64,000 nucleotides of DNA. Origin: Clostridium sp. D53t1_180928_C8. Its GTDB lineage: Bacteria > Bacillota > Clostridia > Clostridiales > Clostridiaceae. The number at the start of each line of letters is the position of its first letter. The stretch's first letter is position 1. This document shows, piece after piece, positions 37,625 through 48,551 of the stretch. The stretch is taken from the NCBI RefSeq assembly GCF_015667795.1, contig NZ_JADPEL010000017.1, positions 1 through 64,000 on the forward strand, written 5' to 3'. Position numbers and translations under genes: made by a program. The notes beneath the pieces are model-generated. The model was not told where the DNA came from and did no database searches. It was given only the letters and a program-made list of their open reading frames with translations.

Positions 37625-38300
37625 AAAGATCTCCTACTTTCAAAAATCTATACCCTTCCGCCATCCAAATAGGTATTGTTTTCTCTAAGGCTTCAATTGT
37701 TCTTTTAGGCGCTTCATTTTCCCCTCTTCCATCATGCAAACAAATAATACTTCTATTTTTAGATTCTTCTAGTAATCTTCTTGATATTTCATCGGCTGTT
37801 ATATTAGCCTTCCAATCACCTATAATTACATCCCAAAGAACTAATTTTAAGTCATGCTTTTTTAAATTATAAATAGTTTCTAAATTAAGATGTCCCCATG
37901 GAGGTCTAAAAGATTTTACATTTACATTTAAGCTTTTCATTATTTTTAAACTTTCTTCAAACTCTTTATTTGTATATATAGGTCCATTTAAAAGACCATT
38001 TTTATGCTCTAAAGAATGAAGTCCTATAGTATGCCCTTCTTTTTCCATTCTCTTTATGATTGCTGGATTTTTTTCTGCAAATTTAGCTACAACAAAAAAT
38101 GTTGCCTTTATATCATATTTTTTAAGCAAATCTAAAAGAGTACTTGTATACTTTTCATCTGGTCCATCATCAAATGTTAGTGATAAAAACTTATTCTCGC
38201 TTACTTCATTAACAATAGGAGTTCCCCTAAATTTATAATAAAATGTAGGAACTATGCTATATGACACTATTAAAATTAATAATACAATTGTAAATATCAT
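37617..38300 (-). CDS. Polysaccharide deacetylase (CE4, NodB domain)
   Basis: An N-terminal signal anchor (IFTIVLLILIVSYSIV) is followed by a NodB domain. Motif 1 is SLTFDDGPD (catalytic Asp and metal-binding Asp), motif 2 is HTIGLHSLEH (metal-binding His pair), motif 3 is FRPPWGH, and a late LHDGRG carries the catalytic His. All metal ligands are present. It removes N-acetyl groups from peptidoglycan or another envelope polymer at the outer membrane face. It lies 2 bases after the glycosyltransferase stop. Confidence 0.85.
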   Translation of the reverse strand: MIFTIVLLILIVSYSIVPTFYYKFRGTPIVNEVSENKFLSLTFDDGPDEKYTSTLLDLLKKYDIKATFFVVAKFAEKNPAIIKRMEKEGHTIGLHSLEHKNGLLNGPIYTNKEFEESLKIMKSLNVNVKSFRPPWGHLNLETIYNLKKHDLKLVLWDVIIGDWKANITADEISRRLLEESKNRSIICLHDGRGENEAPKRTIEALEKTIPIWMAEGYRFLKVGDLYE

Positions 38301-38302
38301 TC

Positions 38303-39376
38303 TTAAGCCTCCTTTCCAAATCTATTTATAATTCTTAAAATCTCTTCTTGATTAACATTTTCCTTAATTTTTTTCATATTATTTTTCATAATCTCTATAG
38401 ACTCATCATCATTAATAAGAGACAAAATATCATCTGTAATATCATCTTTCTCATTCCAAATAACTTGTCCAATTTTTCTTTCCTCAATAAATCTTGCATT
38501 TTTAACTTCTTGCATTAAAAATGGATTTACAACATAAATTGGCGTTTCACTATAAATAGCTTCAAATAGAGTTATACCTCCTGATTTAGATACTATTAAA
38601 TCTGCATTTCTCATATACTCATTTATTTTATTTGTATATCCTATAACATTAATATTTTTATATTTACTTTTTAACTCTTCATACATACTTCTATTGTTTC
38701 CAGTTATGATAGTTGTATTTATGCCTTTTTCATTATTTAATCTATTAAATAAATCTTCATTAAAAGAAATTAAACCTAATCCTCCACCCATTATAAGAAT
38801 TTCTTTTGTTTTTTTCTTATTAAATTCTATAACATTGTTTTTAAACTGTTGTTTAACTGGAATTCCTGTAACAATTATTTTACTTTCGCTAATTCCTTTA
38901 TTAATTAAACTTCTCTTTATAATTATATCTCCAACAAAATAGAAATCTGTATTTTTATGAATCCATTCATTATGACTTGAAATATCAGTTATAAATGTAA
39001 ATAAAGGAATATTAGATCTCTTTATTGACTTATACTTAGAAATATATTGAGAACTTATAGGTAAAGTTGAAATAATTATATTGGGTTTATATTCTTCTAA
39101 TAGTTTATCTATTTTTTTTACAAAAATATAATTAAAAGTTTTTATATTATTTTCTTCATTATTTGTATTTATAAAATTATATAAATTTGACCATTTAGTT
39201 ACTAATACATTAAAGCTTTTATAAATAAATTCACTTGCTTTTGGCATTAAATAATCTAATATATCAATAATCTCAACTTCTATATTTGAATTAGTATTAT
39301 TTATTTCTTGTTTTATAGCTTCTGATACTGAATAATGTCCAAGACCAAAACGTCCTGTTAAAATTAATATTTTCAT
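38303..39376 (-). CDS. Processive diacylglycerol glycosyltransferase-like (GT28 / MGDG synthase)
   Basis: The N-terminal MKILILTGRFGLGHYSVSEA is the MGDG-synthase/UgtP opening, and the GT-B C-domain carries the GT28 donor site SKSGGITLFEAIYSETPIYV. The start at 39376 has GGGGG upstream and gives about 357 residues. Such enzymes add glucose or galactose to diacylglycerol, making membrane glycolipid and the lipoteichoic-acid anchor. First gene of the envelope operon. Sugar specificity cannot be read. Confidence 0.82.
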   Translation of the reverse strand: MKILILTGRFGLGHYSVSEAIKQEINNTNSNIEVEIIDILDYLMPKASEFIYKSFNVLVTKWSNLYNFINTNNEENNIKTFNYIFVKKIDKLLEEYKPNIIISTLPISSQYISKYKSIKRSNIPLFTFITDISSHNEWIHKNTDFYFVGDIIIKRSLINKGISESKIIVTGIPVKQQFKNNVIEFNKKKTKEILIMGGGLGLISFNEDLFNRLNNEKGINTTIITGNNRSMYEELKSKYKNINVIGYTNKINEYMRNADLIVSKSGGITLFEAIYSETPIYVVNPFLMQEVKNARFIEERKIGQVIWNEKDDITDDILSLINDDESIEIMKNNMKKIKENVNQEEILRIINRFGKEA

Positions 39377-39610
39377 ATCTACTTCCCCCAAGATTCTTTC
39401 TGTAATTTAATTATAAAAACTAAATCTTAACTTTTATTAACTCTTAATCTTAAGAATTCCTTATATAAATAACTCTAATTCTTAATATTTCATTAACATT
39501 TAAGTTACAGTTCGTTTTAAATATACTTTTACAATAAATATTCTATAAAAAAACGTATATAAAAAACATCGATTAATATTTCATTAATCTTACAATTTCG
39601 TAATAGAAAA

Positions 39611-39639
39611 AAGGCCGAGTACATAAGTACATCAACCTT
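39611..39639 (-). terminator. Terminator after the GH130 gene and its structured 3' region
   Basis: AAGGTTGATGTAC pairs with GTACTCGGCCTT (two G-U pairs, one bulge), followed by TTTTTTC on the minus strand, about 145 bases past the GH130 stop. Confidence 0.75.
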
Positions 39640-39784
39640 CTTGAGAAAAATATTTATAAAGTTTTAAAGTAAACTCGATTCTCTTTAGTGTCTGAGCACA
39701 CTAAAGTGTACCCTCATATAACCAAATTAAAATTTGGAGTTTTAGGCAACTTCAATTAACTAAATCAACGATTTAGAATCTTAC
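39640..39784 (-). other. Structured 3' region of unknown function
   Basis: Between the GH130 stop and its terminator are three perfect hairpins: CTAAAT/ATTTAG (39760-39776), CCAAATT/AATTTGG (39722-39737) and CTTTAGTGT/ACACTAAAG with loop GCTCAG (39683-39706). It could be a 3' UTR-derived small RNA or an RNA-stability element. No known family recognised. The remaining spacer to 39376 is plain AT-rich sequence and carries the promoter side of the glycosyltransferase operon. Confidence 0.4.
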
Positions 39785-40804
39785 TTATCTGAATTCTATA
39801 TCGTCACCATCAACTAATTCTGAATTTTCTTTTATATATTTAACTAATTCATCAATTTGAGCATATGCTACTGCAACATAAGTATCTGCCGCCCCGTAAT
39901 AAATTGCTATTCTTCCTGTTTCAGGATCTTGAAGTGTTGCACATGGGAATACTACATTTGGCACAAATCCTGTTGTTTCATATTCCTTTTCTGGAGTTAA
40001 TAAATAATCTCTTGTTCTATATAATACTTTTGATGGATTTTCTTTATCTAATATAGCAGCACCCATACTGTATACAAATCCATTACAAGTTCCTGAAACA
40101 CCATGGTAGAACATTAACCAACCTTCTGATGTTTCTATTGGTGTAGCACCACTACCAATTTTAGTTCCTTGCCACCAACCTTGTCCACCTTTAGTCATAA
40201 CTCTTCTATGTTTTCCCCAATGAACTAAATCAGGACTTTCACTTAAGAATACATCCCCAAATGGAGTATGTCCACTATCACTTGGTCTACTTAGTAATAA
40301 GTATTTATCATTAACCTTTCTTGGGAATAAAACACCATTTCTATTGAAAGGAATAAATGGATTTTCAAGTCTTACAAACTCTTTAAAGTCTTTAGTCATT
40401 CCTAAACCTAATGCTGCCCCACCAAAGTCACAACACCAAACTATATAATAAGTATCCTCTATTTTAACTAATCTTGGGTCATAAGCATAACTTGGTTGAT
40501 AGTCATTTCCTTGCTCATCCTTCCAATTAATCTCTTCATCTTCAATATCCCAATTTAAGGCATCTTTACTTCTTCCTAAGTGTAATTGAGGTCTACCATT
40601 CTTATGGTCAGCTCTAAATATTCCTATAAATCCATCTTCATATGGAAGTACTGCACTGTTAAAAATTCTTGCGCTCTTTTTTGTTGGATTCCAATCAATA
40701 ATTGGATTGTTATCATGTCTCCAAACAACTCCATCAAATCCTTCTGGTTTCTCTTGCCATGGCATATTTTTTACTGCATCACCGTAAATTTTAACTTTTT
40801 CCAT
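39785..40804 (-). CDS. GH130 beta-1,4-mannooligosaccharide phosphorylase (GH130_2-like)
   Basis: Phosphorolyses the non-reducing mannose of beta-mannooligosaccharides to mannose-1-phosphate. A five-bladed propeller is indicated by repeated blades, with the catalytic Asp expected in YDPRLVKIEDTYYIVW near residue 102 and phosphate-binding residues in NRNGVLFPRKV and FYHGVSGT. The 339-residue length and YYGAADTYVAVAYAQIDEL end fit subfamily GH130_2. The start at 40804 follows GGAGGG. It lacks a signal peptide, so it is cytoplasmic. It is separated from the other GH130 (45976) by the esterases and eno. Confidence 0.85.
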   Translation of the reverse strand: MEKVKIYGDAVKNMPWQEKPEGFDGVVWRHDNNPIIDWNPTKKSARIFNSAVLPYEDGFIGIFRADHKNGRPQLHLGRSKDALNWDIEDEEINWKDEQGNDYQPSYAYDPRLVKIEDTYYIVWCCDFGGAALGLGMTKDFKEFVRLENPFIPFNRNGVLFPRKVNDKYLLLSRPSDSGHTPFGDVFLSESPDLVHWGKHRRVMTKGGQGWWQGTKIGSGATPIETSEGWLMFYHGVSGTCNGFVYSMGAAILDKENPSKVLYRTRDYLLTPEKEYETTGFVPNVVFPCATLQDPETGRIAIYYGAADTYVAVAYAQIDELVKYIKENSELVDGDDIEFR

Positions 40805-41156
40805 AATACCCTCCACTTTCTATTATAAATGTAATACATTTTACTATTAATAACTATTTTGTTATTATAATTTGCTAATAAATTTATTTAAAACAACTTT
40901 GTTAACAATTACATATTTAATTTACTATGCATTTTAATTTATTACCATAGATTCACTTCTTTACCTTTGTTTTTGTATGTATTTCTGTAGAAATGTTATT
41001 TTTTTAATCTAAAAGTAATAAATTTAAAATTTCTTATAAAACACTATTAAATATCTAAACCAAATAATACTTAGCTAATTATTATCTATATAATAAAAAA
41101 AGATGATTTAATTCTTAAAATATAAATCATCTTTCAAGTCGCTATTTTATATTATT
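40805..41156. other. Spacer upstream of the GH130 gene
   Basis: AT-rich. It contains the terminator of the upstream esterase operon (41095-41131) and presumably the GH130 promoter, which I could not resolve. No other feature seen. Confidence 0.4.
41095..41131 (-). terminator. Terminator of the acetylesterase pair
   Basis: AGATGATTTA / TAAATCATCT arms with a 12-nt loop and a TTTTTTT tail on the minus strand, 25 bases after the CE2-like stop. Confidence 0.8.
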
Positions 41157-42239
41157 TTACTTCCAAACTTCTTCTCCAAAAGATTCAATAAATGAAGTTA
41201 ACTCTTCTGCCATCTCCTCAGCTTCTAGTATTCTTAAATGTCCTGGAGTTCCTATTCCATTTCTCTTAAACTTAAATCTAACAATTTTTTTATCATTAAT
41301 ATCTTTAGTCATTTCATCAAGAGCACTATCCCATCCCTGATTATGGCATAAAAGTGTAGTTATAATTATAAATAAAGCATTTGGATATTTGATTCTCAAA
41401 TCTAAAATAATTTCTTTATATTTTGATTTCCAATACTCCCTTTTTTCTTTATCATCATTAATATAATCTACTGGATGAGAATCATTTTGTCCTAATGCCA
41501 TAATAACAACATGTGGAGTATACCTGTTAAAATCCCACTTATTACACTTCCCAAGTTCAGCACTATATTTTAATTTATCATAAGTAGACTCTAACCCCTT
41601 ATATCCTAAACTTGGATTAAAATAGCCTGTCCCATCTAATACAGCAATTCCTCCTTGAGCATTATTGTTTATTTCTGCACCTAATTTTCTTGCTGTAATC
41701 ATAGAATAGGAATACCATGCGTTAGAATATATTCCTTCATGTCCCTCTGGATCTACTTTTCCAACATAATCTACAGCTTCAGCAACTTCACCTGCAGATA
41801 CAGAATCACCAAAACATTCAATTCTCCTATTACTTCTAGACTCCGGTCTTTCTAAATAACATCCTTTTTCTAAAATAATACCATAAAACTCAAAATAATG
41901 AGCTGCATCAGATCTTTTAAATAAAATTAAATCATGTACTCCTTCACTTAATCCCTCTGCAATATCTAAAATAATATCTTTATTATGTTCTTCAATTATA
42001 GCTTTTCCAATAATACTTCCATCAATAATAAATCCAATCGCATTTTCATAACATGCATGTATATTTTTAATAGCTATCTTAATTGACTTTCCAGTAAACT
42101 TTGTCTTAATCATACTTCCAGCATAAATAATAGTTGGTGCTTTAGGATTTTCAAAATCAACCCTTCCCATATATTGATAATTTGAATTATCAGCTTCTAT
42201 TAATGTATATTTATTTTTATCTAAACTATTTAAATACAT
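41157..42239 (-). CDS. CE2-like SGNH acetylesterase
   Basis: An N-terminal beta jelly roll (about 1-120) is joined to an SGNH hydrolase domain with IECFGDSVSAGEV (catalytic Ser near 137), NNAQGG (oxyanion Gly), and VIMALGQNDSH (block III Asn). The C-terminal GTPGHLRILEAEEMAEEL holds the His. The jelly-roll-plus-SGNH plan is that of CE2 acetylxylan/acetylmannan esterases. No signal peptide is visible, so it should deacetylate imported manno-oligosaccharides. It follows the CE17-like gene by 11 bases. Confidence 0.78.
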   Translation of the reverse strand: MYLNSLDKNKYTLIEADNSNYQYMGRVDFENPKAPTIIYAGSMIKTKFTGKSIKIAIKNIHACYENAIGFIIDGSIIGKAIIEEHNKDIILDIAEGLSEGVHDLILFKRSDAAHYFEFYGIILEKGCYLERPESRSNRRIECFGDSVSAGEVAEAVDYVGKVDPEGHEGIYSNAWYSYSMITARKLGAEINNNAQGGIAVLDGTGYFNPSLGYKGLESTYDKLKYSAELGKCNKWDFNRYTPHVVIMALGQNDSHPVDYINDDKEKREYWKSKYKEIILDLRIKYPNALFIIITTLLCHNQGWDSALDEMTKDINDKKIVRFKFKRNGIGTPGHLRILEAEEMAEELTSFIESFGEEVWK

Positions 42240-42250
42240 ACACTTTCCCC

Positions 42251-43360
42251 CTATGAAACTAAGAAGCCCATTATATATGCTTCTACTGGTTTATCTTCAT
42301 TTAATACTCTAATTTCAATACTATGTTTTTCATTTAATAATTCCTCAACTAACACTTCAGTTGCTGAATAATCTCCCCACCCATTTTCAAAGAATGTATC
42401 AATTATTATCCTCTCTTTTTTATCAACTTTAACTAATAACTTTGCAGCAGTATCTTTTATAGTCTTTTTAAATAACAAAAATATATTTTTTCCCTCTAAG
42501 TCTACTGTTAAAGATGCTTCTTTACCATTTTGAGAAATAAATTTCCATCCATTTTTAAATACTTGGAAGCCTTCACTATCTAAAGAAAATCCACTTATTT
42601 CTTTTGTATCTAAATTATTATTATTCATTGTTATCCCACATATATATTTATCGCCAAATAAGGGCTCTCCAAGTTCTATATCACTGACTTTTACATCACC
42701 CTTCAAATCCTTATATATATCTTCCATAAATAATATTAATAAATTTGATATTATGAAATGACCGTAATCATTTGGATGTACTTCATCAGTTGCAACTTCA
42801 TTCCATTTTAATCTATCAGCTATCATTTCCTTATAAATTGTATTTCTAAAACTTATCATTGGTAGATTATATTTTCTTCCTATTTCTATTTGTTGAGACT
42901 GAACATTACTACCATCAAAATTACTCATAAAAATTTCAACTATTGCAGGTGGATTTTTTACTGATAAGATTCTTCTTACTATACTTTCATAAGCAATCTT
43001 ATCATAAATACTATCCCTATCATTCACCGCAAAATCTATAAATACTATATCAGGTTCTTCTGATAAAACTTGCTTTTCTACTCTATGAATTCCAATTACT
43101 GAACCTGTTGCTCCAACGCCAGCATTCACATACTTTACATTTACATTATTAAATTTTTCTTTAAACCATTTATAGGTTCTGCTTGCATAGCACTCTTCAA
43201 ATTTTGTTGCATTGCAACCTTGAGTTATTGATCCACCTAAAAATGCTACTGTAATATCTTGTCCACTTTTAGCTTTATTAAATACACCTTCAATTCTAGA
43301 AATGTCTCCTCTACTCACTAATGAATTCTTAATCATATCAGCTGTTATTTTATACTGCAT
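42251..43360 (-). CDS. CE17-like SGNH acetylesterase with C-terminal beta-sandwich
   Basis: The SGNH domain comes first: AFLGGSITQGCNAT (catalytic Ser near 45), NAGVGATG, FIDFAVNDRDS, and DEVHPNDYGH with the catalytic Asp/His pair near 193. A beta-sandwich of about 150 residues follows, in the position of the CBM35 of CE17 mannan esterases. The order is the reverse of its CE2-like neighbour. The start at 43360 has GGAGGGG. No signal peptide. The CE2 plus CE17 pair resembles the acetylated-mannan locus of Roseburia intestinalis, in which the two enzymes remove different O-acetyl groups. Confidence 0.72.
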   Translation of the reverse strand: MQYKITADMIKNSLVSRGDISRIEGVFNKAKSGQDITVAFLGGSITQGCNATKFEECYASRTYKWFKEKFNNVNVKYVNAGVGATGSVIGIHRVEKQVLSEEPDIVFIDFAVNDRDSIYDKIAYESIVRRILSVKNPPAIVEIFMSNFDGSNVQSQQIEIGRKYNLPMISFRNTIYKEMIADRLKWNEVATDEVHPNDYGHFIISNLLILFMEDIYKDLKGDVKVSDIELGEPLFGDKYICGITMNNNNLDTKEISGFSLDSEGFQVFKNGWKFISQNGKEASLTVDLEGKNIFLLFKKTIKDTAAKLLVKVDKKERIIIDTFFENGWGDYSATEVLVEELLNEKHSIEIRVLNEDKPVEAYIMGFLVS

Positions 43361-43553
43361 ATCATTCCCCTCCACCTTATTACATTATTTAAATTAATAA
43401 TTATCTTCTCATAAGATATCATCTCTATATAATAAATTTTTAATAGAAATTTCTTATTAATTCAATTATATATCTGTTAACATATTTAATAATATTTAAT
43501 GTAATTCTTAATAAAAATCTCCAATAAATCTTAATAAAAGTATATAAAAAAAT

Positions 43554-43596
43554 AATGGCAAATAGCTAAATTTATAATAAATCTACTATTTGCCAT
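43554..43596 (-). terminator. Terminator of eno
   Basis: ATGGCAAATAG pairs with CTATTTGCCAT on the minus strand, followed by TATTTTTTTATA, just past the eno stop at 43608. Confidence 0.8.
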
Positions 43597-43607
43597 ATTA
43601 ATAAATT

Positions 43608-44915
<1,308 letters not shown>

Positions 44916-45053
44916 TTATTTTTAACATTAAATGAAATATTTTATCATCCTATCTAATATCTACCCCTCTATTTTTTACAATGGTCTTAAATAATATTCC
45001 TTTATTACTCCAAATTTTTAATTTAGTTAAATAAGCATGCCTTCCAGACACAT

Positions 45054-45086
45054 AAAAAAGGCTGATTTTCAACAATCAACCTTTTT
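45054..45086 (-). terminator. Terminator of the kinase-like gene
   Basis: AAAAAGGTTGATT pairs with AATCAGCCTTTTTT (one G-U) on the minus strand, 25 bases after the stop at 45112. Confidence 0.8.
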
Positions 45087-45111
45087 CCGTTTTACCCTTA
45101 AGTATATATGA

Positions 45112-45696
45112 TTAATATTCTTTTGCATAATATTGATTAATTTTTTCTTCCCATTCTACTCCTCTTCTTTTGTCAATTATATAAATTCCTCTTAAAAATT
45201 CCTCTAACACATCTATTCCATCAAGACCTTTCATTAAGTGTCTAGGATAATCAACTTTTCTTTTATAGCATTGTTTTGGATCTATAACTTTTAATCTTTG
45301 ATTTTTATCTACATATATATCTCTACATCTTGCATCTAATTTTGTAAATTTTAATGCCTTAAATTCATTAATTAACCTATATAAATTATATATAAGCTGC
45401 TGACTTAATCCATTCTCTTGTATATAATCATCTAATCTTTCCCCATTCACCATATCTCTTAATATATAATAGTCTCCACTCTTATATATCTTAGGAAAAT
45501 ATTTAGATTTCTTTACTCTATATAATATTTCTGCTTCACTCTTACAAACATTTTTGTCCGTAAATATTTTTATAGCTCTATTCCCAGGTACTTCATAAAC
45601 AATGCCATTATGTCCCTCACCTAATAGTTTGGCGTCTTTAAATAAATTTTCAATATCTTTATCAAAGTCTGCTGAATATGCATATGTTCTCGCCAT
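45112..45696 (-). CDS. Small Ser/Thr protein-kinase-like protein
   Basis: The 194-residue protein has a glycine-rich loop (LLGEGHNGIVYEV near 25), a kinase Lys in RAIKIFTDK, a hinge-like YYILRDMVNGERLDDYI, a catalytic-loop-like DARCRDIYVD and a DFG-position VIDPK. The standard HRD is altered (DAR), and the C-lobe is short. Small proteins of this type occur widely in clostridia. Substrate unknown. It is a single gene with its own terminator upstream of eno. Confidence 0.6.
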   Translation of the reverse strand: MARTYAYSADFDKDIENLFKDAKLLGEGHNGIVYEVPGNRAIKIFTDKNVCKSEAEILYRVKKSKYFPKIYKSGDYYILRDMVNGERLDDYIQENGLSQQLIYNLYRLINEFKALKFTKLDARCRDIYVDKNQRLKVIDPKQCYKRKVDYPRHLMKGLDGIDVLEEFLRGIYIIDKRRGVEWEEKINQYYAKEY

Positions 45697-45808
45697 TATA
45701 ACCTACCTTAATTAATATTTGTACTATTATATTAATTATAGTATGCATTTATAACAATTAATGTCCTATTCTAATTTATTCCTAAAAATAATACTATTAT
45801 ATAACTTT

Positions 45809-45878
45809 GTACTTAGGATCTAAATTTAACTTTGCAGAATTATCGAGGAAAATATACTTTACAATAGAACCTAAGTAC
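45809..45878. other. Long-range inverted repeat in the spacer after GH130
   Basis: GTACTTAGG (45809-45817) and CCTAAGTAC (45870-45878) are perfectly complementary, extended by TCTA/TAGA with one bulge. The loop is about 43 nt. It lies 98 bases beyond the GH130 stop at 45976 and may be its terminator or a small structured RNA; there is no strong T-run. Confidence 0.4.
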
Positions 45879-45975
45879 TTTATTAGTAATAACAATATTA
45901 GTTTAACATTTTGTTTTTTCTATTTCTTGTTATATTTCCAACAAAATGTTGATTATATTGAATAAAATATATTTA

Positions 45976-47151
45976 TTATTCAGTTTTTAGCAATTTACTA
46001 TTTTCTTTAATAAGATTTTGTCTTTGTTCTGTACAAAGAAGAGATCTATATGGATCTTGTGGAGTGTTAAACGTATAATCTATTAATTTATCTACAGTTG
46101 TTGTAGCAACATGTAATCTTGTATCACTTGACGCATAATAAATATTTACATTATTATTCTCATCCACAGTAAGACCATTACAGAATATTACATTAGATAC
46201 ATCCCCAACTCTTTCATCATCATAAGGTGCTATAAAATGTCCTCCTGGTAATGAAATAATTTCTGTTGGATCTTCTAAATCTGTAGCAAAAGTATATAAA
46301 ACATATCTTAATCCAGCTGCAGTATTTCTTACACCATGTCCTACATGTATCCATCCCTTTTCAGTTTTAATTGGAGCTGGTCCTTGTCCATTTTTAACTT
46401 CATAAACTGTATGATATTTCTTTTCATGCATTATCTTTTCTTCTTTAATAACTGGATTTGTAATGTCATCACAATATCCATAAGCTATTCCACCACCTGA
46501 ACCAGTAGAAATAAAGCCATCTTGTGGTCTAGTATATAAAAGATATCTTCCATTTACAAACTCTGGATGCAATACAACATTTCTTTGTTGTGGAGATGGT
46601 GTTTTTATATCCGGTAGTCTCTCCCATTTTATTAAATCTGTTGTTCTAACTAAACCTGCTTGTGCTACCGCTGAAGATGTATCTCCCGGAATTGCCTCTG
46701 GGTCTTTTCTTTCAGAACAATAAATTCCATAAATATATCCATCTTCATGCTTAATAAGTCTCATATCGTATATATTAGTTTCTTCTTTACAAATATCTTC
46801 CCATTGAATTAATGATTCAAATCTAAAATTATCTAATCCATTTTCACTTGATGCTAAAGCAAAAATTGACTTTCTATCTAATCCTTCTGTTCTCACAACT
46901 AAATAATATCTTCTATTTAAATAAATAGCGCCTGCATTTAAAGTAGCATTAACTCCTAATCTTTCCATGAAGTACGGATTAGTTTCTTTATTTAAATCAA
47001 ATCTCCATTCAACTGGAACATGATGTCTAGTTATTACTGGATATTTATATCTATCATAAACACCATTATACCAATTAGTATCTATTTCATTCTTTCTTGT
47101 CAATAATTTTTCTTGTTCTTCTTTTAAAGTATAATATCTTTCATGTATCAT
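45976..47151 (-). CDS. GH130_1-like beta-1,4-mannosylglucose phosphorylase
   Basis: Phosphorolyses mannosyl-beta-1,4-glucose (the epimerase product) to mannose-1-phosphate and glucose. At 391 residues it is longer than the other GH130 and has the GH130_1 opening ([20 protein letters not shown]). The general-acid Asp is expected in [20 protein letters not shown] near 130, with the anion site at HGVRNTAAG. No signal peptide, so cytoplasmic. It lies 3 bases after the 2-epimerase stop, making a two-enzyme operon that is the signature of the mannobiose catabolic pathway. Confidence 0.88.
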   Translation of the reverse strand: MIHERYYTLKEEQEKLLTRKNEIDTNWYNGVYDRYKYPVITRHHVPVEWRFDLNKETNPYFMERLGVNATLNAGAIYLNRRYYLVVRTEGLDRKSIFALASSENGLDNFRFESLIQWEDICKEETNIYDMRLIKHEDGYIYGIYCSERKDPEAIPGDTSSAVAQAGLVRTTDLIKWERLPDIKTPSPQQRNVVLHPEFVNGRYLLYTRPQDGFISTGSGGGIAYGYCDDITNPVIKEEKIMHEKKYHTVYEVKNGQGPAPIKTEKGWIHVGHGVRNTAAGLRYVLYTFATDLEDPTEIISLPGGHFIAPYDDERVGDVSNVIFCNGLTVDENNNVNIYYASSDTRLHVATTTVDKLIDYTFNTPQDPYRSLLCTEQRQNLIKENSKLLKTE

Positions 47152-47154
47152 TTT

Positions 47155-48327
47155 CTATTCTCCTATTCTCTTTATAAACTCCAAACAAAATCTTCCATTA
47201 TGGTAAGGTGTTTTCCATGGTTCAATAACACTTCTTTCAGTTGGCTTTCCATTTGCCTCTATTGACCAATACCACTCTCCATTTTTTCTTTTATCTACTA
47301 TAGTTTCCATAGTATAGGTCATTAATCTATCTACTATATTTAAAAATACTTCATCTTGCGTTCTTTCATATACATTTAAATATCCTATCATTGCTTCAAC
47401 CTGTACCCACCATACACGAGTAAAGTCTTTAACTCCATTCTCTTCCTCATTTATTAATGAACCATCTTCTTGTAATTGTTCTGTTATCTTATATGCAACA
47501 TCAATAAGCATTTTTTCTATATTTTTATCTCTAATCTTTAAAATCTTATACGCATCATCTATTAACCATGTAGCCTCTATATCATGTCCATAAGACTTTA
47601 AATCTATAATTGTATTCCACTCTTTATCAAAGAATATTTTAAAGAACTGTTCTTCTTTGTCATAAATTTTATTATAGAAAGTATATATTAAATCTTTTAA
47701 TCTTTCTCCAACCATAATATCCTGTGTTACTTCATAAAGAGTTGTATATGCTTCTAAAACATGTAAATGCGTATTAGTTGTTATTTCCGCGATAACACCA
47801 TTTTCACTCAACATTTCATTTGGAGTAATATTCCATTTTCTATCAAACTCTTCTAAATATGCTAAATTTACTTTATTAAATCCCTTGCTTTCAATTAAAT
47901 TAAATAAATTCACTGCTAGGCTTAAAGCTTCCTCATTTTTAGTTGCCTTATAATATTGACTTAATGCATATATAGCAAAGGATTGACAATAAACATGTTT
48001 TCTTGTATCTATAGGATTTCCTTCATAATCTACCATCCAATATACACCATTAAATTCCTTATCAAAAAGCTTATCTCTTAAAAATTCATAAGCATGAGTT
48101 GCAGCATTCTTACATTCTTGATCTTTTGTTTCACAATATGCTGCTGAAAAGAACCATAATATTCTTGAAGTTTGGATTCCACCCTTAACACTTTTCTTAT
48201 TAATTTCTAAATCATAATTTACCTCTCCATAAAATCCACCATTTTCGTTATCAATTAACTTAAGCCAAAAAGGTGTTATATGATTTAATAATTCTTCTTT
48301 TGCCTTTTTTCGTAGATTATAAATCAT
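47155..48327 (-). CDS. Mannobiose/cellobiose 2-epimerase
   Basis: Epimerises the reducing-end sugar of beta-1,4-disaccharides, converting mannobiose to mannosyl-glucose. The 390-residue (alpha/alpha)6-barrel of the AGE superfamily shows the catalytic histidines in SYGHDIEATWLIDDAY (near 245) and TPYHNGRFCLE (near 378), with VWWVQVEAMIGY between. This arrangement is that of cellobiose 2-epimerase rather than N-acylglucosamine epimerase. Coupling to GH130_1 three bases downstream decides for mannobiose as the natural substrate. GGAGG precedes the ATG. Confidence 0.88.
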   Translation of the reverse strand: MIYNLRKKAKEELLNHITPFWLKLIDNENGGFYGEVNYDLEINKKSVKGGIQTSRILWFFSAAYCETKDQECKNAATHAYEFLRDKLFDKEFNGVYWMVDYEGNPIDTRKHVYCQSFAIYALSQYYKATKNEEALSLAVNLFNLIESKGFNKVNLAYLEEFDRKWNITPNEMLSENGVIAEITTNTHLHVLEAYTTLYEVTQDIMVGERLKDLIYTFYNKIYDKEEQFFKIFFDKEWNTIIDLKSYGHDIEATWLIDDAYKILKIRDKNIEKMLIDVAYKITEQLQEDGSLINEEENGVKDFTRVWWVQVEAMIGYLNVYERTQDEVFLNIVDRLMTYTMETIVDKRKNGEWYWSIEANGKPTERSVIEPWKTPYHNGRFCLEFIKRIGE

Positions 48328-48551
48328 CTAAATATCCTCCACTTCCCATTAATTCTAATCTATAATTTAATTAACTAGTTTATATACTCATGATATGTTA
48401 ACATTTTCATGCATTCAATTAGTTAACCTTAAAATCATATTTATTGCTAACTTTTAATAATATTTGTATGTTTTTTTATTCCTATGGATTTTGCACTATA
48501 CTCTCTCCTATAAATACACTCCTTCATCCGTTACATTTCCTCTTACATTAC

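Noticed and set aside
40586-40828. Short plus-strand frame upstream of GH130
   Set aside because: Antisense to the start of GH130; no start signals and no recognisable motif.
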